From Arthrobacter sp. FW306-07-I (GTDB taxonomy: Bacteria; Actinomycetota; Actinomycetes; Actinomycetales; Micrococcaceae): DNA of 64,000 nucleotides. This document shows, piece after piece, positions 25,700-34,622 of this stretch; positions within the stretch are counted from its first letter, which is position 1; the number at the start of each line of letters is the position of its first letter. The position numbers were made by a program, and so were the translations under genes. The notes beneath the pieces are model-generated. The model did no database searches and was not told the origin of the DNA. It worked only from the letters and a program-made list of their open reading frames with translations. Location of the stretch: positions 3,348,001 through 3,412,000 of the forward strand of contig NZ_CP084550.1 of the NCBI RefSeq assembly GCF_021800405.1, read 5' to 3'.

Positions 25700-27094
25700 T
25701 TATCGGTACCCGTCAACGATCGCGGCGGCGATCTCCTTATAGGCCCGCCGTGTCTCGGGCTTGAGCACGTCCAGGGTCACCAGGTCGCCATCGGCCACAC
25801 CACGATCGTGCGGTACAGCGATAAGCTCACGGCAGATCCCGGCCAGGTGCTCCTCGATGGCGTCCTTGTCCACCCGGGAGGACACCTCGTCCTTGTCCGT
25901 GATCACCACGATGGCGTTGCGGGCCAGGTCCTGGTAGCCGTGGCTGGCCAGCCAGTGAAGCGTGCTGCGTGCACGTTTGGCGCCAGACACCGCATAGCCG
26001 GCGGCAATGACTAGGTTGTCTGCAGACTGCAGAATGCCGCTCATCGCGTTGTGGGTTACGCCCGTACCGCAGTCGGTCAGTGCCACGGAGTAGTAGCTGG
26101 AGATGAGCTTCCGGATCCGCAGGTACTCCTCGGCCGTCAGCGAGTCCGAGACTTCCGGATCCTGCTCCCCCGCGATCAGGTGCAGCCGGCCGGCGTGGTG
26201 CATGTACCGGGCCAAGGCCGTGAGCGAGTCGATGGATTCGATGTTTTCCAGCAGGTCCGTAATGGTCCGCGGGCTGGCTTGCTGGTAGATGCCCTCGCCC
26301 AGGGCGCGTTCCACCAGGTCTCCCGAGTCCGGATTGGCGTCGATGGCGCAGGGCGCGTCCCCTCGGTATTCGGCCAGGGTTAGGCCCACACCAACGGTGG
26401 TTGAGGTCTTTCCGATGCCGCCCTTGAGGCTCAGGATCGCGGTGTTGTAGCTGCCCTGGAGCTGGCGGGAGATGCGGCGGCCCAGCTCGTCCTCCTGCCG
26501 CTGCTTGGGTCCGGGACCCAGGTTCCAGGCACCCCCCGTCAGGTTATACAGCGCACCGCGGATGCCACCCCTGGGGCGCGGTTTCTGCTCCTTGACGAAC
26601 AGCCCCGGCGAGCTGATGAAGTCCGGCATGGGACTTTCGGCGATCGTTTCCGCAACCGTTGGCCGGCTGCGGCGAAAAGAAGGCGTCTGCATGGAAGTGT
26701 CCGACGGCGGCGTGGCAGCTTCGGTTGCTGCCGCACCCGGAGAAACAGCCGGTTCAGAGGAAGGCACAGAGGCGATGGGTGCCGCGGCAGGATCGGCGGC
26801 AGGCTGCCTGGCGGCCGGGACGGGTTGTCCCGGGGCGGTGGCCGGAGGCGAAGGTGCCCGCGACGGCTTAGTAGCGTCGGCTGCGGCAGCCGCCTCGGCC
26901 CAGGACGTGCGCCGCGTGAGGGGCTGATCGGCGTCGTTTGAACTCGAAGGGGAAGGTGTTACTGCTGGCATGGTTCCTGTCCAGGCATCCTGAACTGAGC
27001 CGTCGGCACGACGAAGGTCGCGACGTCGGCGCAGCTGCGGCTGCCCTGCATCCTCTGCTTGGGCGCCTGCATTCTGATCCGCCGGATCTGGCAT
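25700..27094 (-). CDS. MinD/ParA-family ATPase with long disordered N-terminus
   Basis: 464 residues. The first 180 or so are Pro/Ala/Ser-rich and probably disordered. The C-terminal domain has the deviant Walker A motif SLKGGIGKTSTT, CAIDANPDSGDLVERA for Walker A', and ALTDCGTG as the switch region, followed by DNLVIAAGYAVSGAKRA and VVITDKDEV. Proteins of this build in actinobacteria occur with type VII secretion or pilus-like systems and as orphan ParA proteins; no partner is seen here except a small membrane ORF just upstream. ATG 27094 follows CGGGGGGACAG; TTG 27124 is an alternative. A truncated copy of its 3' end lies at 22461-22769. Confidence 0.85.
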   Translation of the reverse strand: MPDPADQNAGAQAEDAGQPQLRRRRDLRRADGSVQDAWTGTMPAVTPSPSSSNDADQPLTRRTSWAEAAAAADATKPSRAPSPPATAPGQPVPAARQPAADPAAAPIASVPSSEPAVSPGAAATEAATPPSDTSMQTPSFRRSRPTVAETIAESPMPDFISSPGLFVKEQKPRPRGGIRGALYNLTGGAWNLGPGPKQRQEDELGRRISRQLQGSYNTAILSLKGGIGKTSTTVGVGLTLAEYRGDAPCAIDANPDSGDLVERALGEGIYQQASPRTITDLLENIESIDSLTALARYMHHAGRLHLIAGEQDPEVSDSLTAEEYLRIRKLISSYYSVALTDCGTGVTHNAMSGILQSADNLVIAAGYAVSGAKRARSTLHWLASHGYQDLARNAIVVITDKDEVSSRVDKDAIEEHLAGICRELIAVPHDRGVADGDLVTLDVLKPETRRAYKEIAAAIVDGYR

Positions 27095-27139
27095 GTCTGT
27101 CCCCCCGGACGTTTCGGCAAACAATTCTGCGGCACTGGT

Positions 27140-27298
27140 TCAACAAGTAAGTCTAGGGGGTCCGGCAGGAGCTCCTGCCGGGTATTCGCTGGTCAGTGGT
27201 GGACGAGCGACCGACACCACAGCTGCGGCGGCTACCAGGAGAACGGCAAGGATGGAGAGCCCGGTAAGCGGAACAGCCTTTGTGGTGGCAGCAAACAT
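27140..27298 (-). CDS. Small single-pass membrane protein (52 residues)
   Basis: An open frame from ATG 27298 to TGA 27140 encodes a peptide starting MFAATTKAVPLTGLSILAVL, with one hydrophobic helix (about residues 9-31) and a short Pro/Ala-rich tail. It is 45 bp upstream of the ParA-like gene on the same strand, so the two may be one transcript. No clear ribosome site is visible (CTTTCCTT before the ATG). The helix pattern suggests a real small protein or the N-terminal relic of a longer membrane protein. Family not recognised. Confidence 0.45.
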   Translation of the reverse strand: MFAATTKAVPLTGLSILAVLLVAAAAVVSVARPPLTSEYPAGAPAGPPRLTC

Positions 27299-27420
27299 AA
27301 GGAAAGTAGGCTTATTCTTTTACCGCCGAGAACATCAGCGCGAATAGGGATAGGATCCAGCATCGCCCCATGCAGAACCGCTTGGAATCCCACCCGAGGA
27401 TTTTCTAAGGGAAGCTCTCA

Positions 27421-28248
27421 CTAGGAAGCATCGTGAGGATTGCGCCGGGTCTCCTGAAGCCGCTTGATAAACCATCGGGACTGCTCAGGCCCATAAGGCA
27501 GGACGGGAATGGCCTTGGTGGCGTCGTTGGGCGTATCGCGGATGGACTGGCGGGCTTGGCGGACAGCTGTGGTCATGGTGTTGGCCATGGTCTTGACGAA
27601 CTGATCGCTGCATGGCTTTCCGTGTCCGGGAATGAGGAACTCGTAGCGGTGGCGCAGCGCGGAGATGTGGCGGAGCGCATCCGCCCACTCTTCAGGATAG
27701 GAGTCCTCGAAGGAGGGGTGGGCTCCTTGTTCCACGAGGTCGCCGACGTACAGAGTAGTTGGCGTCCCGATTAGCAGGTCGCCATCGGTGTGCCCCCGGC
27801 CAAGGTGGAACAGGGTTGCTGTCACGCCACCAAGATCCACGAGGACGGGCTGGTCCTTGACGATAGCGTTGGGGACTACGAGTTCAACGTTGTTACCCTC
27901 AGCCGAGGACATCTCTGGCTCAAGCGTTCCGACGTACCTGCGCTGCAGGTCGCCTCGATGGTCGATCTCGATGGCACAGTTCTGGTGCGCCCAGAACTCG
28001 GTGACGCCGACATCGGCGAACACGGCGTTGCCGAAGAAGTGGTCGTAGTGGGCGTGGGTGTTGGCCACTACGAGAGGCAATTCGGTCTTCTCCCGGACCG
28101 CGTCCAGGATCTCGCGCCCCTGACGTGGACCGCAACCGGTGTCGATGACCATGGCCCGCTCGGAGCCCACGATCAGGCCGGTGTTCAGCAGGGATCCCTC
28201 AGTCACCAGCACATAGTTGTCCGTGCCGACTTCGAGCCATTCCGACAT
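27421..28248 (-). CDS. MBL-fold metallo-hydrolase
   Basis: 275 residues of the metallo-beta-lactamase fold. The metal site is clear: NTHAHYDHFFG (HxHxDH), GRGHTDGDLLI with the third His, the bridging Asp region TLYVGDLVEQG, and LIPGHGKP with the last His. There is no signal peptide, so it should act in the cytoplasm, probably as a hydrolase of a small thioester, lactone or other ester. Beta-lactam resistance is not implied. ATG 28248 follows GGTATGGAGAAAC. It lies alone between the ParA-like gene and the IS110 remnant and has no clear operon partner. Confidence 0.88.
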   Translation of the reverse strand: MSEWLEVGTDNYVLVTEGSLLNTGLIVGSERAMVIDTGCGPRQGREILDAVREKTELPLVVANTHAHYDHFFGNAVFADVGVTEFWAHQNCAIEIDHRGDLQRRYVGTLEPEMSSAEGNNVELVVPNAIVKDQPVLVDLGGVTATLFHLGRGHTDGDLLIGTPTTLYVGDLVEQGAHPSFEDSYPEEWADALRHISALRHRYEFLIPGHGKPCSDQFVKTMANTMTTAVRQARQSIRDTPNDATKAIPVLPYGPEQSRWFIKRLQETRRNPHDAS

Positions 28249-28598
28249 TGTTTCTCCATACCTCCGGCAGCGCGCGTTCGTCTTGGTCCCCGATTCTATC
28301 CATGCCGTCCGACTGCTGAGGGGAAGTTCGGTTGTTGCGGCCCTGAAGTGGTGCGGTTAGCGGCACCGGGGTCACTACTTATTGTTCTGGATAAAAAGAC
28401 CAGCGGCCACACCCGATCGGCCGGGCGTGTCACCCGATCCATGAGCACCGGTTCGTGAGCACCGGTGAATCCGATCAAGGCAGGGCGTTCTGCTGTTTGG
28501 GGATGTTCATACGGGGTAACCCGGGCCGATGGCTCTGACCCAGACGCACGCTGGGTGCAAGATGTGCTGAGTCAGGACGTTGCTTACATCGTGAATGC
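28249..28598. other. Intergenic region without a recognised gene
   Basis: It holds the promoter region of the MBL gene. From about 28440 it carries sequence that may be a scrambled 5' part of the adjoining IS110-type element. No frame in it has recognisable protein homology. Confidence 0.5.
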
Positions 28599-29273
28599 CG
28601 GCACCGGATCTCCAAACTCCTGTTGCGGCAGGGCATCGTTTATTCGGGCGGGCAGGCCTGGACCGGAACCCATGAGCTCTGGCTGGCCCGGCAGCGGTTC
28701 GACGCACCGGCCAGGCAGTTGACCTATAAGTCCTCCCTTGAGGCGATGCAGGAGATCTCGGACCGACGTGGCCGCCTCGATCAAGCGATCACTGCGATGG
28801 CCTACAGCAGTGAATACACCCCCGTGGTCCGGGCACTGCAATGCCTGCGCGGTATCTCGACGCTGACCGCATTTGGACTGGCCGTGGAGATCGGCGACTG
28901 GGACCGGTTCACCGGCTCCACAATCGGCGCTTACCTCGGCCTGGTCCCGACGGAGCATTCTTCCGGACAGTCCCGGTCCCTGGGGTCCATCACGAAAACC
29001 GGCAACAGCCATGCCCGCCGGCTGCTTGTTGAAGCGGCTTGGCACCACCGCAGGCCATATAACAACCCCTCCCGGCTGATGCGGTGACGATGGGAAGAAG
29101 CCACCTCAGAAGCCAGAACGCGGGGACATGCCGGGAACCGGCGCCTGCACGACCGCTGGATCAGCTACCTCGAGCGCCGCAAACGCCCGGTCATCGCCAA
29201 TGTCGCCATCGCCCGCGAGCTCTCCGGATGGTGCTGGTCCCTGGCCACAGGCACCCACCCGGGCCGCCCCTGA
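28599..29273 (+). pseudogene. IS110/IS116-family transposase, C-terminal remnant with in-frame stop
   Basis: Transposase homology starts at RHRISKLLLRQGIVYSGG (28599) and continues through the C-terminal transposase_20 region: LRGISTLTAFGLAVEIGDW, AYLGLVPTEHSSG and SITKTGNSHARRLLVEAAW. A TGA at 29085-29087 interrupts the frame, but the same frame continues with RWEEATSEARTRGHAGN and PVIANVAIARELSGWCWSL to TGA 29271-29273. The N-terminal DEDD catalytic domain is absent. The element is dead both by truncation and by the nonsense codon. No ends or target duplications are visible, as expected for this family. Confidence 0.88.
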
Positions 29274-29554
29274 TTTCGGCAGACTCTTGCCGCCTCATTA
29301 AAGGACAGCAGGCACCAAAACACCCCCGAAAAGACCCAGTTGAACAGTGGTTCCTCGCAGCGCGTGGAGTAAAAGCCGCGATACACCTATGGGCAACCCG
29401 AAACGGGCGACGCCCGTCATTGCTAGACCAGCGGTAGCCTCCAGCCGAACACTTCGTCCTGCGGTATCCAACCCGCGCATATCAGTCTAACCGCGCAGTC
29501 GCCAACGACACGCTGGGCCACACACCCAACGCCTCTTCCCGGGGGCCACAAAAA

Positions 29555-29593
29555 GGAAGCGGTCCCAGGCAACCCAGCCCGCGGACTGCTTCC
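29555..29593 (-). terminator. Stem-loop, probable terminator for leftward transcription
   Basis: GGAAGCGGTCC (29555-29565) pairs with GGACTGCTTCC (29583-29593) in an 11-bp stem with one G-U pair. The five A residues at 29550-29554 become a U-tract on the minus strand. The rest of 29274-29848 holds no gene that I can support. Confidence 0.5.
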
Positions 29594-29848
29594 TCACGCT
29601 CTTGACAAACGAGATCTACATATCAGATGTACTGCCCAGGGACGTTGGTTGGCTGGCTGAATGTAATGACCCGCGGGAGCTATTGAGCCGAAGGTGAGGA
29701 CCCGGTTGCAGAGTGGAGTTGCTTAGACAACCGCTGCAGCGACCAGGAGGTCCTTATGTCGCTAATGCCGCTTTGCAAAGAGTCCCACAGGCCCCACACT
29801 GCATTCGGCGGCCATCCGCCCATCGGCCGGCCCGCCTGGGCAGTACAT

Positions 29849-30118
29849 TTAGAGGGCTGATTCCGGGATTCCATCCAGGGCGATTTCACTGAGCTTGAAC
29901 CACATAGCTCTCATGAAACCCTCGCTGTCTCTACGGACGACTGCAAACCTCACCCCTTGTCCATCCCATCGCTCCACCAGCACGTCGCCACGAACGTCGC
30001 GGGTGACGAACACATCGTGCGCTACCCACGCCGCGCCGTTTTTGAATCCGAACATTGCCGCTGGAACGGAAGCCCTTGTACGGCCACCAGCCCCTTTGTC
30101 TTCCTCATATCGAGCCAT
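29849..30118 (-). CDS. Hypothetical protein, possibly a 3' fragment
   Basis: 89 residues, basic and soluble, with a plausible protein composition in KNGAAWVAHDVFVTRDVRG and GQGVRFAVVRRDSEGF. ATG 30118 has no obvious ribosome site. In the overlapping minus frame just upstream (30022-30255) there is another protein-like stretch (KLGYRLLVPSAFTEANF). The two may once have been a single gene now split by a frameshift near 30110. I do not recognise the family. A hairpin with a U-tract downstream fits leftward transcription. Confidence 0.4.
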   Translation of the reverse strand: MARYEEDKGAGGRTRASVPAAMFGFKNGAAWVAHDVFVTRDVRGDVLVERWDGQGVRFAVVRRDSEGFMRAMWFKLSEIALDGIPESAL

Positions 30119-30723
30119 GGGTCGAAATTAGCCTCGGTGAATGCGCTAGGCACGAGTAGGCGGTACCCGAGTTTCCCCTGCCGACTACTCCCGGCTCCGA
30201 ACTCCGTACTTGCCCAAGTTCTGTCAGAACCGATCCATCGGACGTCAAGGGACATTCCTAAGATCGTGGCGCCCTTCGGGCACAGGTTTCCAAGCGTCAG
30301 TAAAGAGGCTTATCACAAACGATTACTGTTCGCTTCAAGCGGACATATAGACTGTTATCGCACGCACAGACCGAGATTGCTTCAATTGACTAGCGGCAGG
30401 CGGGCGGCGATACTATCCGCCCCTGGACTGCGCGCTTTGGATGTAGCCCGCATATGCCGGGCCGAGAATTCTGGGGATATTTTGAAATTGGCCGCACGAT
30501 TCGATCCGTCGTCACTCAAGACTGTCAGATGTCCACCGTCGTCAAACAAAGCAAGCCACCGCATGCTTCCGCATGTGAGGTTAAAGACGGTAAAGAGACA
30601 AAGCGCTTTGATATTGTGGCCCACCCCGGACGCACTGTCCTGGCACAGGGCCGACATCCCTGTCCACACAAGGCATAGGCGATGCAGGCAAAGCGGATGT
30701 GCATTGGGTCAAGGTACAAGAGT
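30119..30723. other. Gene-poor stretch ahead of the polysaccharide cassette
   Basis: Several open frames exist on both strands, but none looks like a convincing intact protein. The plus-strand frame at 29957-30727 is rich in Arg, Ser, Pro and His and reads like a shadow. Base composition falls from GC-rich to mixed here. The region must contain the promoter for the rightward cassette; no clear -35/-10 pair was identified. Confidence 0.5.
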
Positions 30724-31839
30724 ATGACAGATCAGTTCTGCCTGTGGGATGCAGATAATCCCGACGACTTCGATTCTTGGGTCACGGCGTGGGAGAAGTG
30801 GCCAGAAAAAGAGGTTGGAGCGCATCCCGGTTACGGAAAACTCTTCAAGGCACCAGGCGATCGTTTTCTTTGTGCGGCCTATATCACGCCAAGTAATGGC
30901 TCGGTTCTCTATCCCTTCATTCTTCGCGATGTGCCGCAATATCTCGTGACTCTCCACCAAGAAGAAACGCTCCGAGATATCATCACACCATACGGCTATG
31001 GCGGCCCATATGCATGGGACTTGATTGATCCAAGCATTGTCTCGTCGCAATTCTGGAAACAGTTTGACGCTTGGGCCACAGAGAACAACGTCGTCAGCGA
31101 GTTCATTCGATTCAGCCTCTTTCCGCATGCCCTGCTGCCATATCCGGGAGATGTTATTTCCCGATCGTGCAATATTGTCCGCTCATTGGAGTTGGACGAT
31201 AACGCAATGTTTCTAAGCTTTGAAAAAAAAGTTCGAAAAAACGTCAGGAAGGCCGAAAGAAGCGGCTTGAGAGTGGAAATCGATGAGCACGGGGGGAGAA
31301 TCGACGAGTTTTTGCGAATCTATGACAGCACAATGAAGCGCCGCGAAGCAGACGACTCATACCGATTCCCCAAGACATTCTTTGAGGCGCTGCATGGCGG
31401 CCTCGCGGGATATTTCGCCTATGCCTATGTCCTCTATGAGCAAGATGTTATCTCCACCGAGCTTCTACTCGTATCCGGGTTCCACGTTTATTCCTTTCTT
31501 GGCGGTACGCTGGAGGAGTACTTCGAACTTCGACCGAATGATTTGCTCAAGCATGAGGTTATTCGCTGGGCCCGTTCCAAGGGCAAGACCAATTATGTTC
31601 TGGGAGGAGGAGCTCTTCCGGGTGATGGCATTGAACGTTACAAACGTTCGTTCGCCCCAAGCGGAGCCGTAGAATTTATGACGGGTCAACGAATACTTCA
31701 TCCAGGTACATACCAGCAACTTTTAGAAGCACGTCGCTCTGCTGCCGGGGCAGACGTTGACCTGGTTGGCCCGTCAGCATACTTCCCAGCGTACCGGATG
31801 CCATTGCGCGACTATAGAAGTCCGAAAGGAGCGAAATGA
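30724..31839 (+). CDS. FemAB/GNAT-type acyltransferase of a polysaccharide locus
   Basis: 371 residues. The layout matches FemAB-like proteins found in exopolysaccharide clusters: an N-terminal half with PYGYGGPYAWDL and a C-terminal GNAT-like half with KKVRKNVRKAERSGLRVEI, IYDSTMKRREADDSYRFP, SGFHVYSFLGGTLEEYFELRPNDLLKHEV and YVLGGGA near the end. These proteins transfer an acyl or aminoacyl group to an amino-sugar or peptide. ATG 30724 is chosen over the longer frame from 30682 because it follows CAAGGTACAAG. Its stop overlaps the start of the fused glycosyltransferase (ATGA), so they are coupled. Base composition is less GC-rich than the housekeeping genes. Acceptor unknown. Confidence 0.78.
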   Translation: MTDQFCLWDADNPDDFDSWVTAWEKWPEKEVGAHPGYGKLFKAPGDRFLCAAYITPSNGSVLYPFILRDVPQYLVTLHQEETLRDIITPYGYGGPYAWDLIDPSIVSSQFWKQFDAWATENNVVSEFIRFSLFPHALLPYPGDVISRSCNIVRSLELDDNAMFLSFEKKVRKNVRKAERSGLRVEIDEHGGRIDEFLRIYDSTMKRREADDSYRFPKTFFEALHGGLAGYFAYAYVLYEQDVISTELLLVSGFHVYSFLGGTLEEYFELRPNDLLKHEVIRWARSKGKTNYVLGGGALPGDGIERYKRSFAPSGAVEFMTGQRILHPGTYQQLLEARRSAAGADVDLVGPSAYFPAYRMPLRDYRSPKGAK

Positions 31840-33698
31840 GTGATAGGGGTTTACGTCGTCCGCGCGTCCTGATGATAACGCAGTGGTTCGACCCTGAACC
31901 TACGTTTAAAGGCCTATTGCTGGCCAAGGAGCTGAAGCGCCACGGTTACGACGTCGATGTTGTCACCGGGTTCCCCAACTATCCCGGCGGAGTGCTCTAC
32001 GATGGTTATCGTGTGAAGGCTTTCCATCGGGAAGAAATCGACGGTATTAAGGTTCTTCGAGTACCCCTCTATCCTAGCCATGACGGGTCCGGATTCAGGC
32101 GCGCACTGAATTACATAACCTTTGCCTTATCAGCGTCAGTAGGTGTACTTGCCATGAGACGCCCAGACGTTGCTTACGTGTATCATCCTCCGGCAACGGT
32201 GGGTATTCCCGCCTTGGTGCTGAAAGCCGTAAAGGGTGTGCCGTATATTTACGACGTGCAAGATCTGTGGCCAGATACGTTGGCGGCAACAGGAATGATG
32301 AACCATCCGGTGCCCCTAAGAATTGTCGGATTGGGCATGAACCTGATCTATAGGAGCGCTGAACGGATCGTAGTGCTATCGGATGGATTTCAAAAGGCCC
32401 TTTCCGAGCGCTCAATCGCCCCACGACGGATAGAAGTCATCCCAAATTGGGCTCACGAAGATCAGATCGATCCCAGCTTTGCTCCTTTGCGGGCTGTTGA
32501 CCTCGGTTTTGAAGGGAAATTTACCGTAACTTTTGCTGGCAACATGGGAAAGGGGCAGGCTCTAGGGACTGTCTTAAGCGCGGCTAAACTACTGGGGGAC
32601 GAGGAGCGTCTTCGCTTCCTCTTGGTCGGTGGGGGCGTCGAGTTTGAGAACTTGAAGCATCTGGCCAGCGAATCGCATCTTACTAATGTCCAATTCATGC
32701 CGAGGCGCCCGCCATCCGAGATCGGGGAAATCCTTGCCCTTTCTGACGCGTTGCTGGTCCATTTACGGAACGACCCGTTGTTTTCGATTACCATTCCATC
32801 GAAGACGCAGGCTTACCTGCTCGCTGGCCGCCCCATCTTAATGGGGGTCCGCGGGGACGCAGCGGAAATAGTCACGGAGGCGGGAGCGGGGATGTGCTTC
32901 GAACCGGAGAATCCCCAGGACCTAGCACGTGTAGTCCGTGAGTTGATGGCACTGAATGATTCTCAGCTTTGCGAGATGGGCAGAGCGGGGCAGCGTTTTT
33001 ACGAGGAGCGAATGTCGCTGAAAGTTGGTGGCCGTCGCTTCGCTGAAGTACTGGAGAGGGTTCGTTGGGCGAAGCCGCATGTACGTGCACAAAAGCGCCT
33101 TATGGACATCGTTGGCGCCAGCCTAGGCTTAGTGCTTTCCAGCGTCCCGATGGCAGTGACAGCATTGTTGGTTCGCAAGGAACTTGGATCGCCGGTTTTG
33201 TTCAGACAAACGCGGCCCGGTCGGGACGGCAAACCCTTTGAGATGCTCAAATTCCGTACTATGGGCAGTGAAGTGGACGAGCGAGGAGAACCATTACCGG
33301 ACAGCAAACGACTCGGTAAGATAGGGTCTTTGTTGCGCGAAGCAAGCTTGGACGAACTCCCGGGCTTATGGAATGTGCTCAGGGGCGACATGTCGCTAAT
33401 CGGTCCTCGCCCTCTGCTCATGAGATACACGGAATACTTTACAGAGACCGAATTAGCAAGGCTGGACGTGAAGCCGGGCATAACGGGATGGGCTCAAGTG
33501 AACGGGCGAAACACCGTTTCATGGGATAGACGCCTCGAATACGATACTTGGTACGTGAAGCACCAGTCTATAATGCTGGATTTCCGAATTTTATTCATGA
33601 CTGTCGCTAAGGTGTTTCGGCGACAAGGAGTCATAGTAGATCCTAGGTCTGTCATGCTGGATCTAGACCAAGAGCGTAGTAGACGAGGCAGCAAGTGA
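31836..33698 (+). CDS. Fused GT4 glycosyltransferase and monotopic phosphoglycosyl transferase
   Basis: 620 residues in two enzymes. Residues 8-405 are a GT-B family 4 glycosyltransferase (WbuB-like) with MITQWFDPEPTFKGLLLAK, YDVQDLWPDTLAATG, FAGNMGKGQAL and PSKTQAYLLAGRPILMGV. Residues 420-610 are a PglC/WcaJ-type phosphoglycosyl transferase: KRLMDIVGASLG, a re-entrant hydrophobic helix, FRQTRPGRDGKPFEMLKFRTM, then SLDELPGLWNVLRGDMSLIG with the catalytic Asp506-Glu507 pair. The C-terminal part would put a sugar phosphate on undecaprenyl phosphate, and the N-terminal part would add the next sugar at the membrane. It overlaps both neighbouring genes. A PglC-like domain fits the bacillosamine-type sugar genes further right. 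Confidence 0.9.
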   Translation: MSDRGLRRPRVLMITQWFDPEPTFKGLLLAKELKRHGYDVDVVTGFPNYPGGVLYDGYRVKAFHREEIDGIKVLRVPLYPSHDGSGFRRALNYITFALSASVGVLAMRRPDVAYVYHPPATVGIPALVLKAVKGVPYIYDVQDLWPDTLAATGMMNHPVPLRIVGLGMNLIYRSAERIVVLSDGFQKALSERSIAPRRIEVIPNWAHEDQIDPSFAPLRAVDLGFEGKFTVTFAGNMGKGQALGTVLSAAKLLGDEERLRFLLVGGGVEFENLKHLASESHLTNVQFMPRRPPSEIGEILALSDALLVHLRNDPLFSITIPSKTQAYLLAGRPILMGVRGDAAEIVTEAGAGMCFEPENPQDLARVVRELMALNDSQLCEMGRAGQRFYEERMSLKVGGRRFAEVLERVRWAKPHVRAQKRLMDIVGASLGLVLSSVPMAVTALLVRKELGSPVLFRQTRPGRDGKPFEMLKFRTMGSEVDERGEPLPDSKRLGKIGSLLREASLDELPGLWNVLRGDMSLIGPRPLLMRYTEYFTETELARLDVKPGITGWAQVNGRNTVSWDRRLEYDTWYVKHQSIMLDFRILFMTVAKVFRRQGVIVDPRSVMLDLDQERSRRGSK

Positions 33699-34450
33699 GC
33701 CGGCCGATCATACGTTTTTTGTGCCAGAAAGACATCCCAGCTGTCGTCGAACTGCTCCACAGATCCTTTGACAACCGCCTGCGCTCTTTCATGACCTATA
33801 CCCAGCAGGGCATAGGGCACTTCTTGTCAGTTCCCCTGCAATATCCTGGGCTACAATCCGACCGGATACGCCTCGTTGTGGTACAGGAGGAGGAAGTAGT
33901 CGGCTTCGCCGACTACCGCATGCTCGGGGATCAAAATGGCCATCTGTCTTACATCTGCGTAAAACCCACCGCACGCGGTCAGGGCGTAGCAAGTGCACTT
34001 ATCACCGAGTTTCTACGCATGTATCCGCAAGTGGAAGTACTTAGCTTGGACGTGTTCCGCGACAATGGTCCAGCCAGGGCCCTGTATACCAAACTAGGGT
34101 TCGAAGTGCAGGAAATCGCCGCTTGGGTAACTCGGTTCCTTCCCACTCCGCTCGCTTCCGTTTCCATCAACTCCGTAGAAGCTTCGATGGCCGCATACCG
34201 TCGACATGGTTTCTGCGAGTTGGATGTTTGTTTCGACCAACAGCGCCTCACTGTTGGCCTCATCGGCTCTGATCTTGTGCGGTGCTTTTCGATCGACGCC
34301 TTCGAGAACGACGCACTACTCGCGGGCATCCGCCAGGTGTTCAATTTTGCTGAACGTGCTATGACCGTCGTCCCTGAAACCAGACTGATAGAAATCAAAA
34401 ATCCACACACTGTGGTTACCCTGTCAGATCGGATGTCTCTTGCCACCTGA
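33695..34450 (+). CDS. GNAT-family N-acetyltransferase
   Basis: 251 residues. The N-terminal domain (about 1-150) is a complete GNAT: IPAVVELLHRSFDNRL, GHLSYICVKPTARGQGVASALI with the acetyl-CoA P-loop (RGQGVA), and RALYTKLGFEV. The C-terminal 100 residues contain SMAAYRRHGFCEL, which looks like a second, degenerate GNAT half. The start is GTG 33695, overlapping the upstream stop. In this cassette it could acetylate an amino sugar, for example the UDP-4-amino-4,6-dideoxy sugar predicted from the PglF/PglE-like genes, since no PglD-type acetyltransferase is seen. That role is inference; the fold is clear. Confidence 0.82.
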   Translation: MSRPIIRFLCQKDIPAVVELLHRSFDNRLRSFMTYTQQGIGHFLSVPLQYPGLQSDRIRLVVVQEEEVVGFADYRMLGDQNGHLSYICVKPTARGQGVASALITEFLRMYPQVEVLSLDVFRDNGPARALYTKLGFEVQEIAAWVTRFLPTPLASVSINSVEASMAAYRRHGFCELDVCFDQQRLTVGLIGSDLVRCFSIDAFENDALLAGIRQVFNFAERAMTVVPETRLIEIKNPHTVVTLSDRMSLAT

Positions 34451-34622
34451 CAACCGCAGGAACCTCAGGTACTTTCTTGCCCATATGTTCCGGCAAATAC
34501 CCGGCTCAGGACGCCCCGCTACGCTACTGTCGGATTTTTTACATTGCTCGGCTGTATACCTGCTCAGATTGAGCATGAGCAAAAAAGGTTGCAAATTCGC
34601 CATGTCGGGAGTTGAGACGTAA

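Noticed and set aside
27421..28248. MBL-fold gene as a beta-lactam resistance gene
   Set aside because: It has the metal motif of the whole superfamily but no signal peptide and no feature specific to beta-lactamases.
29957..30727. 256-codon plus-strand frame before the FemAB-like gene
   Set aside because: It is rich in Arg, Ser, Pro and His with no conserved block, and partly antisense to a better small frame at 29849-30118.
34440..34622. 60-codon frame between the GNAT and GT4 genes
   Set aside because: It begins with TTG inside the GNAT gene, has no ribosome site and no recognisable similarity; its end next to ATG 34623 is probably chance.
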